NCBI GenBank assembly: GCA_023376005.1
Contig: CM042143.1
Location: 88,757,140-88,821,139, forward strand
Direction of reading: 5' to 3'
Length of the DNA: 64,000 bases
Source: Doryteuthis pealeii
Taxonomy: Eukaryota > Mollusca > Cephalopoda > Myopsida > Loliginidae
Part shown: positions 1 to 10,074 of the stretch, piece by piece
Position numbering within the stretch: the first letter of the stretch is position 1
Layout: every line of letters begins with the position of its first letter
Translations under genes and position numbers: made by a program
The notes under the pieces: model-generated
The model's database searches: none
Told to the model about the DNA's origin: nothing
What the model saw: the letters and a program-made list of their open reading frames with translations, nothing else

Positions 1-345
1 TGCAGCATCCAGTATCTGTGCAGAGCTGGTTAATGTAGGTCTTTGCTGGACAGCCTGCACTGGCGTGCTCATGTGCTGGTTTTCACTGGAGAATGTTGCT
101 TATGAGTTTGTCCTTGCTTCTCCAGCAGTGACCAGCATGTCTTGCTCGCCTCGGATGGTCTGTGTGATAGGGGGCAAGTGGCCGTACAGCTACTTCCTTG
201 GGGGGTGTTGTTTCCACAATTTGTTTAAGGTTGCTGACAGCATTCTTGTTCAGCTCCAATCTAGCTTATTCTCCAGGTGCTTCGTTAGGGTCCAAGTGGT
301 ACAGGCATACAGTAGCACTGATTCAACCATGGCTTGGAAGAATTA
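1..345 (-). mobile_element. Non-LTR retrotransposon (LINE) C-terminal remnant
   Basis: Read on the minus strand, the sequence gives FFQAMVESVLLYACTTWTLT, an in-frame stop, and, in a second frame, RARHAGHCWRSKDKLISNIL followed by PAKTYINQLCTDTG. This is the familiar region downstream of the reverse transcriptase in RTE/jockey-like animal LINE proteins, where an RARHAGHCWR-like block and a later PAKTYIDQL-like block recur. Stops and at least one frameshift show it is dead. The element is cut by the window edge. Confidence 0.75.
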
Positions 346-425
346 TCACTTTAACTTGTCGGTGAGATTGGATTTCCATATGACTGATTATCTATTTATA
401 GCAGACCATGCCTTCCCGATACGAA

Positions 426-632
426 TATTATTGTTTTATTCTCCAATGTATTAAAATCAATCCTATGAATGATTTTATATAGAAACCAATTAAGATATGA
501 TTAAAATAAATGTAATCTTTTTATATGCATTTTTATTTAATTTCGTTTGTGTTTCTAATTTAATATATTTCATTACATTAAAACTTGAATAATACCAGAG
601 GGCGCATATTCTTGCTAGTATTTTTTATGTCC
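426..632 (+). repeat. Dispersed repeat family 3, partial copy
   Basis: The copy runs from a TATTGTTTTATTCTCCAA block through AAATCAATCCTATGAATGAT to an AGAGGGCGCATATTCTTGCT end. The same order of blocks recurs at 1715-1960, 10430-10905, 34228-34470 and, inverted, 42383-42885. No coding capacity is seen. Confidence 0.6.
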
Positions 633-1204
633 AAAAGATGTTTTACTGAGAATTGATAAAATTATATTAAGTTGTGTGTATGTATGTGAATCTAGCATAT
701 TATTTCTGGGAGTGTTAAACTCCTTATTCTTTGTCAACTTATCCAACTAGGAGAAGGACAACTCTGATATAACACCTGCGATTGACATGATTACTGGTTA
801 TCTTACTTCAGCTTGCCAATGTATAATTATTGTGAAGATTTAGAGAGTGGTATTGGTGTTGTACAAGCGTTGACAACTATAATTCATGATGTACAAACAC
901 CCAGTGGTATTAGGCCCACAACCCAGCCAAAGGGTGTCTCCATCATGGCAAGAATCAATCTCCTTCCCCTGACTGGGATATGCATGTGAAGTTTGGGGAC
1001 CACTTGTGAAATTTCTTATTCCTTTGTTACTCCTTCCAAGAATTCACCAGAGGTGAATTTGTTGGTAGGAGCTGGCTCAACCAATCCAGGGTCAATGCTG
1101 CAATATGAACAGAAAGATACTTCAGCTGTTTCTTGTAAATTTTATTAATCCAGGCAAAAAATAATTTTGATGACATAAAAAAAAACTAAAATTTGCTTTA
1201 AACA

Positions 1205-1283
1205 TGCAAAAACATGTTATTATAATGGAGATTTGGGGTCTGCCTGTCTGTAACTATGTCACTTCTTATGTCATAATACCCTT
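1205..1283 (+). repeat. Repeat family 3, 5' fragment
   Basis: This block (TCTGCCTGTCTGTAACT and the following TATGTCATAATACCC) matches the 5' end of the longer family-3 copies at 10430 and, inverted, near 42885. The family resumes at about 1715, so the sequence between looks like an insertion. Confidence 0.45.
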
Positions 1284-1714
1284 GTAGCGTTTGTTTGTAT
1301 TCGCCTCGTGGAGTTGTCTGCCCCTTTTAGTTTGATGATGCCCGCCAGGGCACCACCAGTATTTAAGCGCCGGTTTCAAACACCTTCGCTCTCTCTTGAT
1401 AGTTTCAGCAACTACGAGCCACATGGGGTAGATTCTATCTAAACCCTCTCGTGGGGCTCCGCCCCCCTTACATTACTGTAAGTTCTTTACAGCATGGACT
1501 ATTGCTAGTCTCATGTCTGTACTCTTTTATGTTATATCTGTATCATTCATGAATGTGTCTTATCTTGATTTGTGTACCCCTTTTTATGTGTACTCTTTAT
1601 TATGAACTACTGTTATCCATGTGCTGTGTTATTAAATGTTTGTCTATTAACCTTTGTCGGAGTTATTTGTATCCAAAGTATGTTGAACTTTACACCATCC
1701 ATACACCCTCATTA
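1284..1714 (+). mobile_element. Candidate solo LTR inserted in a family-3 repeat
   Basis: The stretch begins TGTAGCG and is less AT-rich than its surroundings. It carries a TATA-like GTATTTAAGCGC near 1361, a GC-rich palindromic stretch near 1450-1467 and an ATTAAA poly(A)-type signal near 1631, an order typical of an LTR (promoter, then polyadenylation). It sits exactly where a family-3 copy is interrupted. I could not define a matching CA end or a target duplication, so an unrelated insertion is also possible. Confidence 0.3.
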
Positions 1715-1960
1715 ACATACGGGTTTTAACAAAACTGGGTTTAATAAATAATTACTTGGTGTTATTGATCTCTAATATTATTGTTTTATTCTCTAAAGTA
1801 TTAAAATCAATCCTATGAATAATTTTATATAGAAACCAATTAAAATATAATCAAAATAAGTGTAATCTTTTTATGTGTTCTTATTTAATTTTGTTAGTCT
1901 TTCTAATTTGATATATTTCATTACATTAGAGGGCACATATTTATGCTAGTTTTATGAATA
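1715..1960 (+). repeat. Repeat family 3, 3' part
   Basis: The copy resumes with GGGTTTAATAAATAATTACT and continues through the AAATCAATCCTATGAAT block to GAGGGCACATATTTATGCTA. It aligns by eye with 10660-10900 and 34245-34450. Confidence 0.55.
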
Positions 1961-2171
1961 TTCTATCAGTCATAGAAAAAAATCCAACTTTGCTAATTCA
2001 ACAACACGAATAATTTGTACAATTATGTACAACATATTGTATACACTGCTATGTGACATAATTTACTGTGTACATTATTTATATTCTTGAACTGACCATA
2101 ATTCAAAACTAGTACTCATTTCTGCAGTAAAACACAATTAGTTTTGTGGTGTCTCTATATAAAAGTAGTGA

Positions 2172-2300
2172 AGTTGGCACAGTGGCCTATTGTCGGTATC
2201 AGTCGGACAGCGAGGGAATCTATCCCCTTTTTGCTAGTGCTAGACCAGGGAGGTTGTTTTTGCTGGGATGGAGTGCCACACCTATTATCAGCTCCGGAGA
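2172..2300 (-). repeat. tRNA-derived SINE family A, truncated copy
   Basis: This is the 3' body of SINE-A. On the plus strand it starts GTTGGCACAGTGGCCTATTG and includes GCTAGTGCTAGACCAGGGAG. The tRNA-like head present at 9691-9918 is missing. Confidence 0.6.
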
Positions 2301-2395
2301 GAGGGCGCATATTTTTGCTAGTTTCATCAATCATGACAAAAAGTAATTTTGGATGACATAAAAAAAAAAAACCTCTAAAATTTTCTTTAAGCAGC
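2301..2395 (+). repeat. Short repeat tail (GAGGGCGCATAT type)
   Basis: The GAGGGCGCATATTTTTGCTA block is the end of family 3. It is followed by GGATGACATAAAAAAAA and CTAAAATTTTCTTTAA, which also occur near 1160-1200. It directly abuts the truncated SINE-A. Confidence 0.4.
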
Positions 2396-2648
2396 CAAAA
2401 ATATGTTTTTATTAACTAACATTTTGCTTTTCTCTTACATTTAAATCCAAAATAAAAATTTTGAACATGATATTCAAATTATTGCAATACATTTAAAAAT
2501 TTCTATATTCTGGAGGAATTATATATATATAAACAGAAAAACGGGTACTAATGCAGAATAGCATGCAAGAGATAAAATCATTAGATTGCGTATAAAAAGC
2601 ATTACACTTCATTACATTTCATGGAAATACACAAAAACTTTGAGACGC

Positions 2649-2670
2649 TAGGGTTTGGGTTAGGGTTAGG
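2649..2670 (+). repeat. Short interstitial telomere-like repeat
   Basis: About three degenerate TTAGGG-type units (TAGGGTTTGGGTTAGGGTTA). Animal telomeres are (TTAGGG)n. This is too short and too isolated to be a telomere. Confidence 0.5.
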
Positions 2671-2783
2671 CTACTTCAGGAGTTTCCATAACCTAATGCT
2701 ATTTATATGTAAAATGCAATTCTAACGATAACATTGCTTGCATGCTATTTTGCATTTGTACTGAAAACAGACAACATACAGGG

Positions 2784-3072
2784 TTAGTATCATCTGCATT
2801 ATTCGGACTATTGTCCTCATCTTCATTGTTATCTGTACAACGTTTTGGCCTATGTGCCCTCCGGCCTTCTTCAGGTATTTCTTGTCGTAATCGGGAACCT
2901 TCTTGTAGAAGGTTTCCGAGTCCGGGAAGGTTCCTGAGTCCGACAAGAAATACCTGAAGAAGGCAGGAGGGCACATTGGCTGAAAAGTTGTAACAGATAA
3001 CAATGAAGTTGAGGACAATAGTCCGAATAATGCAGATAATACTAATCATCAAGCCTCATCTCAAAAATTCAG
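2784..3072. mobile_element. Fold-back (MITE-like) element of family 4
   Basis: Arms of about 105 bp, at 2784-2890 and 2938-3045, are inverted copies of one another around a 50-bp middle. Each arm carries GGACTATTGTCCTCATCTTC and CTTCTTCAGGTATTTCTTGT or its complement. The right side ends with ATCAAGCCTCATCTCAAAAA. The same arm occurs at 4150-4250, 13063-13172, 13425-13535, 15753-15860 and 16048-16158. There is no transposase; the protein-like reading through the arms is an artefact. Confidence 0.65.
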
Positions 3073-3747
3073 AGAGATAATTAATACAAAGTGTTTTTTT
3101 TAAAAATTGATATAATTTCATAATTTAATATGACCAATTCTCATTCAAATGATCTTAAATTTTAACAACTTAGAACAACCCAAAAATAAAACCTACCTGC
3201 TAAATAAGAGTGTGATTTTTCAGGATGATTTTAATAAAGGCCCTCCCCTTAAGATAAGCCCTAGTTAAGAGTGGCAGACAGACAAAAGAAATAAGTATTC
3301 TTCACAATCACATCATGCAATGCAAAAACTTGTCTTCGTCAATGATCAAGCTGACATGAGACTTTGAATAAAAGAACATGTTAATGGTAAATAAATGTAG
3401 ATCATTATTTGTAATTTCTGTTTATTTAGAAATTTTGTAATTTTCTACTTCGTAATGTCATTTTTTTTTATATATAAAGAATAAGACATCCCCCGAAAAT
3501 AAGCCCTAGTTTATATTTCGGAGTGAAAATTAATATAAGCTCCATCTTGTTTTCAGGGAAACATGGTATGTTTAATTTTTTTTTCTTTTCCGGAATAGAA
3601 ATGCCATTCACAGGAAAAGAAAAGGTGTTTAAACCAGACATGTGGAGTTGGAACATAAAGCCTTTGACTCCAACTCCTTTGTTTTTACCACCTTCAACTC
3701 CTTTTTATGTAATTAACTGATTATGGCCAATAAATAAATATAAAATG

Positions 3748-3958
3748 TTGGCAGAGTGGCCTATTATCGATAGTGAGGTAGTCTATCCCCTTTTTGCTAG
3801 TGCTAGACCAGGGATTTTTATTTTCTGGGTGGAGCACCACACCTACCGTCAGCTCCACACTTTACTGCACAGATCAAATTACTCAATCTGTGCTACTCAT
3901 GCACTAAGTTGGCCAAAACCAGAACCTTGCAAGAGTGTTGCTCTACTGACTGAACTAA
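3748..3958 (-). repeat. tRNA-derived SINE family A
   Basis: Near full-length copy in the same orientation as the other SINE-A copies. It has GTTGGCAGAGTGGCCTATTA at its 3' side and a decayed tRNA-like head (ACTGACTGAACTAAA region) at the right, so the promoter boxes are poor. Confidence 0.6.
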
Positions 3959-4149
3959 AAAAACATGTTTGTTATAATCTATTCATAAGGAGTGTGCACT
4001 GCATAACTTTACAGACTAAACTAGGGCCATATAAGTTGTAAATTCAACTGGTTACCAACTCTGACTCCAGTGATCCCTTGCTTCAGACCTGTGACTCTAC
4101 AGCCCTAATTTAAACATTAAACATAGAATTTTGATACAATATATCTGAA

Positions 4150-4250
4150 TGTTTGAGATGAGGCTTGATAATTTGTATCATTCAGACTATAGTGTATATA
4201 ACAATAAAGATGAGGACAATAGTCTGAATAATCCAAATAATACATAGAAT
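4150..4250. repeat. Small family-4 hairpin repeat
   Basis: ATGAGGCTTGATAATTTGTA then TCATTCAGACTATAGT pairs with AATAGTCTGAATAAT about 30 bases on. Shares AATAAAGATGAGGACAATAG with the other family-4 elements. Confidence 0.5.
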
Positions 4251-4346
4251 TTTGAGTTGTTATAAAATGATATCAATTTTTGTTAAACATCCTGGATATT
4301 ATATAACAGAATTAGGGGTAAAATATGGAAATAAATCCAACAATAT

Positions 4347-5523
4347 ATAGAAATAGGAAAAACAAAGTGTTCCAAAAAAGATGAATTTATTATAAAGTTT
4401 ATGTCAATGTTTAAACATTTCGGTTTTATGTAAAACCTTCTTCAGGACAATATATTAAAAAGAAGAGAAAAATATTTTTTGTTGTTCAAAGCGTGATGGA
4501 TGTTTTTAAATTGATCTCTTATATTTTGTTTTTATTTTTCAACTTATCAAAATCAATTCTATGAATGATTTTTATAGAAACCAATTAAGATATAATTGAA
4601 ATTAATGTAATCTTTTCATATTCATTCTTATTTAAAAACGTCCATTACTGTTTGAAGAACAAAATCTTTTTCTCTTCTTTTTAATATATTTTCCTGTGAA
4701 ACATAATTAAGGAGCTTGGATAATTAAAGGTTGCAAAAGAATCAGTTTTAGTAAAAGTAAATTATGGGGAAAAGAAAGAAATATTTTGGAAAAATATTTT
4801 GAAAGGAAGAATCTGGCTTGAAATGCATTTTTGCTGTTTGAATTTCAGCCAGAGAAAATGCCGGTGTCAAATATTTTCAGGAGAATCAAAATCTTTTTGA
4901 AAGGAAAAATCTGGCTAGATGCATATTGAATTGTTTGGTTAAAATTCCAATGTATTTATATAATATAACAATATACAATGGAATTAAAATATACAGAAAT
5001 AAACAGAGCAATGACGTAAGAAAAATAATCAGCTGATTAATGGTAATTATAAAAGGGGGGTAAAGTATTGGAAGTAAGGAGTAAAGGACAGAAAGTGACT
5101 GGAGACGCAACATGGCGCTAACTGTATCTTAGCCGAAAATCAGCCTCTCTTTCTTTCTTCTTCCAATGTTGACGATTGGCTCACTGGCCGAGTGATAAGT
5201 TTACTAGCTCTGATTCTGTTATTATAAACATCTCCATATCTCTCTCTACATTGATGACTGCTCGGATGATCATGGCCTAATAAACTTGTTGAAAAAGATT
5301 TGCTCTCGAGTTTGTTTTTAAAAGCCAGCACAGGGTTACCCGGAATCTTACTTTAGGAGTTGTTTTCACACACAAAAAAATGAGCCTATTTATAAGAAAC
5401 GAAGACCCAGTATGTTAGACCTGAAGAAGGTTTTACATAAACCGAAACATTTAAACATTGACATAAACTTCATAATGAATTAATCTTTTTTTGAAACACT
5501 TTGTTTTTGCTATTTCTATATAA
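4347..5523. mobile_element. Long inverted-repeat element with CTGAAGAAGG / CCGAAAC ends
   Basis: Outer arms at 4347-4446 and 5420-5523 are inverted copies (CAAAGTGTT, TTATGTCAATGTTTAAACAT, then CGGTTTTATGTAAAACCTTC). A second nested inverted pair lies at 4448-4500 and 4630-4692 and encloses a family-3 fragment (4512-4640). The arm read from the centre outwards contains CTGAAGA, a GGTTT/AAACC hairpin and GAAAC. The interior shows no recognisable protein. Confidence 0.5.
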
Positions 5524-5816
5524 CAGAATTAACAGACATAGAACATTATTCATTTTTTGATCAACGAATAAGAAAGTGTTGTTTTTTTTTTGTTTTTTTT
5601 TCTTCTCATATTTTGATGTTTATTCCCAACAATAGAACTTTTTTTTTTTTTGCTTGTTTATAAATAAATGGCATAAAATCTAAGAAAGAATACAAGAAAA
5701 GTTGTGGATAGAATTACAAGACATAAAAATCAAAAAAATGAAGTGTAAAAAGATATGTGACTAATGATAAAAAAAGGTAAGCATGAAGGATTTGTGTGTG
5801 TGTGTGGGGAGGGGGA

Positions 5817-5905
5817 GCGGTCTGCCTTGTGGCTGAGATAGTTGCATATTTCCCCCACTGGTGGTGCTGTAAGTTGATGTTCAATCCTAGTTAATAGCCA
5901 GGGTC
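5817..5905 (+). repeat. Degenerate tRNA-like SINE head
   Basis: GTGGCTGAGATAGTTGC resembles a pol III A box and GATGTTCAATCCTAG a B box, about 55 bases apart. The sequence is diverged and only weakly supported. Confidence 0.3.
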
Positions 5906-6690
5906 TCACAAATGCTGATTTTCAGGGCAGGGCAGGCAGGCTCTCCTCACTTAGAAGAAGATCAATGCAACACAATCTTCCCATCCATGTCATACTGAAC
6001 TAAGCTTAATATCATAAACCACATTGCTGTCTCCGGACAGATTCTTCTTATCTTGGCCGAGGAAGATTCTGGAAGATCAAAGACTAATAGGTTACAGTTT
6101 GAGGAATTGGTTGGATATAAAAACCAAAAATACGGACTACTTAGGTTGATTAAAAGACTTTGTATTTTGGAGAGGGAAGGTTTTTATTTTTTTTATTTCC
6201 AGGTTAAGTAAGATTTTGGATTGTAAAGGGAAAATTTTTTTTTGTTTACATAGGGGGTGGGGGTGGTGTAAGATTCTGGACTGGAAAGGGAAGATTTTTA
6301 TTTTTCATTTCCTGGGCATTAAGTAACATTAAAAAAGTAGAGAGCAAAAAAATGGGACCCCTCCCCCCAAAAAAACAAAGGATGCATGCAATTTTTTTTT
6401 ATTGTGATTGTTCTTGTAAGCTTTTTTTTTTTATATTTAATAATAAAGATGTTTGGATTTGAAATAACAAACAATGGCTCTAAATTTTAGAAAAGGATTT
6501 GGATTTAATAATTTAATGAAGGGATTTAGAAATTGCACGTCAATTTGGTGATATCTATTTTCCCATAATTTTATGCATAAAATGTTTTTTTTGTTGTAAA
6601 TTTAGAAAAATAAACAGAAATAACAGATCAATAGAATTCCCTCTTTTTGCCAAATTTCTGTAAAACGTTTCTGATGTGGCGACAGCAGCA
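5906..6690. other. AT-rich intergenic stretch, no gene
   Basis: No coding exon or structured RNA seen. A diverged direct duplication is visible: AAGATTTTGGATTGTAAAGG near 6211 and AAGATTCTGGACTGGAAAGG near 6271, both with T-rich flanks. Confidence 0.4.
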
Positions 6691-6702
6691 GCAAACAATT
6701 TT

Positions 6703-7390
6703 GGAATAATAAATAAGTCCATCCCAAACAATTATTTCATAAAAGTTAATTTTCTTCTAAACTAAAAAATACCAAGATTTTATTATTTCTTGTGGAACAT
6801 TTATACAATTAAAAAAAAAAACGGATATCATTAGGTATTATTTATTAACCAAACTCTACAGCATCTCCAGAGCTTTCAAATTGTAACCAAAATAAAATTT
6901 CAACACCTCTATAATCCACCCACCCCAAAAAAACATTTTGCATAGATATGAGGGGTGTATATATTTTTGGATTGCTACCTATCCATATTTTTTGTTAGAG
7001 TTTTAATCTGGTAGAGTTTGGTAATAAATAATCCCTAATAATATCTGTTTTGATTTCAATGATACCAAAGAAAGTGCTCAATTCAATCAATTGACAGAGA
7101 TATGAGGTCTCCTTTATGTCTTAAAAAGCAATTATTTTCTTGAAAATTTTAGGAGTCGATTTTATTGTCCTTTCTGATAGATTTCAATGGATTACACTGA
7201 TATCAAAGAAATTGTCAGTTTGACAAATTGGCAGAGATATGAGGGTTCAATGGTCTACTAATTATGACTTTTGATTTTTAGGTTTCACAAGAAATAACGT
7301 CCTGGTATATTTGGTTTAGAAGAAAATTAAATTTTTTTTTTCTTTTTTCAAATTGTTGGGGCAGGTAATCATTTATGGGTGATCCTGTAT
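6703..7390. mobile_element. Degenerate fold-back element related to 7699-8663
   Basis: Left part (ATAAATAAGTCCATCCCAAA, then AAGTTAATTTTCTTCTAAAC and TATTATTTATTAACCAAACT) reappears inverted at about 7013-7050 and 7285-7390. The ends match the terminal inverted repeats of the neighbouring TA-flanked element, so this is an older relative. The left terminus is eroded. Confidence 0.5.
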
Positions 7391-7539
7391 ATATTCAGCA
7401 AATAATGTCCAAAATTTTTGCTGTGAATGCATTTATTTTGTACCTGAGGAAAAGAATTAATTTCCGTCTCTTCTTGTGTTTTTTTTCATTAATAAATATC
7501 TCGAGAAAAAAAAAGGTTTTCTCGCTGGCATATCAGTAT

Positions 7540-7665
7540 GGTTGATGAAGAAAAGTGTGTAAGTGAATAATAGGGCAAACCACTCCACCATAATTCAAGC
7601 CTAGGCAGTAGCAGCAAATCCGCTGTTACCCCCATTGTCAACCTTGATAGAGGCCAATAAGCGAT
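7540..7665 (-). repeat. Repeat family C
   Basis: GGGCAAACCACTCCACCATA, a CTAGGCAGTAGCAGC block and ACCCCCATTGTCAAC are the inverted equivalent of 15006-15180. Possibly an old SINE; no clear pol III boxes. Confidence 0.35.
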
Positions 7666-7773
7666 ATATATATATATATATAAAAGCAATCACATATACA
7701 GTATTGACCATAAATAAGTACATCCTTAACAATTTAAAAAATGAAAAGTTAATTTTCTTCTAAACCAAATAAA

Positions 7774-7775
<2 letters not shown>

Positions 7776-7816
<41 letters not shown>
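7776..7816. repeat. (TA)n microsatellite
   Basis: About 20 uninterrupted TA units inside the TA-flanked element. Confidence 0.9.
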
Positions 7817-7819
<3 letters not shown>

Positions 7820-7859
7820 TCAGAATTATCCTGATGATCCAATAGGTGAAACCTAGGTA

Positions 7860-8110
7860 GGTTGTTTCTGACTCTTTAGCCTATTATTATTTTACTATTA
7901 TTATTATTTGCTCTACTTAATGTATTGAGCACCTTAGCATATTTAACTTAGGCAACTCTTTCGGTATTTTTTCTTTTGGCTATTACACTAGTACCAGTTG
8001 ATTATTTTCAGGTGGTGCATGTGTTTTGGTCTTTTCTTTTTTTTAATGTTTTTTTTTCCCAGGCACAAATTTGTGTTTTTTACTTACAACTTGCAGTGTC
8101 AGGAGTTCTT
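7860..8110 (+). repeat. Dispersed repeat shared with 18955-19115
   Basis: ACTTAATGTATTGAGCACCT, TTAACTTAGGCAACTCTTTC and TTTTCAGGTGGTGCATGTGT occur in reverse complement at 18955-19115. In both places a (TA)n tract lies close by. Confidence 0.5.
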
Positions 8111-8295
8111 TTTATGCCATAAGAGTTTAAAATATATATATATATATATATATATAATCTATTAGAAAATTCTACAGCATTAAAACTCTGAAACCAAAAC
8201 TATAAATACGTATTAGTCCAACACCCCTATGCACAATTCTGTGTAGTAAATATATTTTCGAACTATACTTGATTTACTTATACTTGTATGTATCT

Positions 8296-8500
8296 ATGAG
8301 ATGAGGCTTGATATGAATAATTATCTTAATCTTTATTGTGTATAAACACAACATTCAGATCACAGTAACCTCGGGGACTGTTCAGATGTTTTTTTTTAAA
8401 TTACCTTAAAATAAGCCCCCTTGAGTAAGTGGTAATGATTTAAGCTCCAAAACGACATTTGAATTCTTGGGAAATCGTCAGAAGATGATTTGATTTGTTA
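8296..8500 (+). repeat. Half copy of family-4 long fold-back
   Basis: ATGAGGCTTGATATGAATAA, AATCTTTATTGTGTATAAAC, ACAACATTCAGATCACAGTA and a terminal CGTCAGAAGATGATT region match one arm of the 15753-16158 element. Confidence 0.5.
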
Positions 8501-8686
8501 GTCAATATTTTGGTAATAAATAATACCTAATAATAACCGTTTTTATTGCATGATGTTCTACTAGAAATAAAACATTTTGGTATTCTTGGTTTAGAAGAAA
8601 TTTATGTTTTAATCTTTTTAAAAATTGGTAGAATGTGGATGTATTTATTCATGGGCGATACTGTATATGTATGTATGTATGTGTGG

Positions 8687-9001
8687 GAAACAATATGTAG
8701 GGAAAGTGAATAACAATATAAACAATCGATTCAGTTAATAATTCATCTGTGTTAGTTCAGAAAATTATTCAGAATTATTTTTTTTATTTTAATACAAATT
8801 GGTATATAAGTGAGGGAAGAGGTAAACAGGGAACTTTTCTTCCTCTCTCCTCCCCCTATCCATGTTTATCTCTTCCTCACTTATATACTAATTTACATAA
8901 ACAAATAAAATCATTCTGAAGAAGTTTCTAAACTAACAGACGAAATACTAATTGAATCGATTGTTGGTGTTTTATTATTCACTTTCCCTACATATTGTTT
9001 C
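8687..9001. mobile_element. Fold-back element with near-perfect 150-bp arms
   Basis: GAAACAATATGTAGGGAAAG at the left edge is complementary to CTTTCCCTACATATTGTTTC at the right edge. The arms (about 8687-8840 and 8855-9001) meet round a short C/T-rich centre. The whole would fold as one long hairpin and has no coding capacity. MITE-like; no target duplication was settled. Confidence 0.6.
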
Positions 9002-9690
9002 ACATTTTGTCGGATTTTTCTTATTTTCTTCACATATGCGTGTGTATTTATACAAACGAAGGCATGTAACATAAAAATATTTAACATTTTAACTAAATAA
9101 GTTTATCATTTAATTTTAAATAATGATTATTAATTACAAAATACTCAATATATATTTTATGGGTCCTAAATTTTCTGTGTCCCCTTCTCTCCCCATTTTA
9201 AAAATTTGGTCTTGTGCCCCAATCTCATACCCCCCATCCGTTGAGATACCCTGATCTAGAGCCACAAAATAAAGATTCTATTCCACGTATCTTCCAGGTC
9301 AACATACTTGGCACATTTTTTTTTACTCAATTTATAAAAAAAAAGATAATTTTTTGGTTAACCCTTTTACAGACAGAATGATATTTCATCCATTTATAAA
9401 AGGATTAAGGAAAGAACTTTTTCAACACCCTGCCTTATATACATTCTCATTGATTACTGAAATGATGGACACCTATGACCAACCAAAAATGCATTTAAAT
9501 TTCAGGAAAATGTTCACTCAATTTTTAGAAATTTCATTAGAATTATTTTTGACAATTTATCAAAAATTTAACTATAAAATAATAATAATAAAAAAAATTG
9601 CACACCCACATTTATAAAAATAAAATCAGTGGAAATTTAAGTGATTTAAAACTTTTTGTCTTGAAAGTGTTAATGACTAAATAAAATAAA
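9002..9690. other. AT-rich stretch without recognised feature
   Basis: No repeat family, exon or RNA was recognised. An 87-codon open frame at 9354-9617 has no family resemblance and low-complexity Ile/Lys ends, and is taken as chance. Confidence 0.4.
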
Positions 9691-9918
9691 GTAGGCGGAG
9701 TGGCCAATTGTCAGTATCAGCTGGACAGCAAGGGAGTTTATCCCATTTTTTGCTAGCGCTAGACCAAGGAGATTGTTTTGCATCTGAGGTGGAACACCAC
9801 ACATACCGTCAGCTCCCCACTTTACTGCACAGTTTGAAGCCGTGCTACTCATGTGCTGGGTTGGTATCAAACCCAGAACCTTATGGTTCCGAGGTGAATG
9901 CTCTACCAACTGAGCTTA
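9691..9918 (-). repeat. tRNA-derived SINE family A, best-preserved copy
   Basis: On the minus strand the head reads TAAGCTCAGTTGGTAGAGCA (9918-9899), a classic tRNA D-arm/A box. GGTTTGATACC (9873-9863) follows, a B box (T-arm) at tRNA-like spacing. A non-tRNA body and a 3' end GGCCACTCCGCCTAC come next. Both internal pol III promoter boxes look usable, making this the reference copy for the family. Confidence 0.75.
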
Positions 9919-10074
9919 TCAAAGGTAGTTCTTGTATCCCCACCCCCCAAAAAAAAAACTAAATTTAAGAATGCTGAAACTAAAAAAAATATTACTTTGT
10001 TTAAAAAAATGTATTTTATTTCTTCAACTTTATTATAGACTAATCGGACGTAAAGAAAGAATAGTTACACTAAA

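Larger units (their letters stand above)
7699..8663. mobile_element. Tc1/mariner-like non-autonomous element with TA flanks
   Basis: The left end CAGTATTGACCATAAATAAG and the right end, whose complement starts CAGTATCGCCCATGAATAAA, form a terminal inverted repeat. TA lies directly outside both ends (7697-7698 and 8664-8665), the target duplication of the Tc1/mariner superfamily. The arms also share TTTTCTTCTAAAC next to an AAACATTT or ACCAAA run. The 965-bp interior has no transposase but holds (TA)n tracts and half of a family-4 element, so it is a MITE or a composite of nested insertions. Confidence 0.65.

Noticed and set aside
65..454. 129-codon plus-strand open frame
   Set aside because: It is the opposite strand of a LINE remnant whose minus-strand frames give recognisable LINE protein blocks; the plus-strand reading has no family resemblance.
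2699..3052. Overlapping minus-strand open frames with a KKAGGHIGQNVV-like peptide
   Set aside because: The frame runs through the arms of a fold-back repeat, and a similar peptide at 13372-13653 comes from the same repeat. Not a conserved protein.
3466..3560. Repeat with CCCCCGAAAATAAGCCCTAG motif (also near 3240)
   Set aside because: The motif recalls widespread DNA-transposon ends, but I could not find matching termini or a target duplication, so no element is called.
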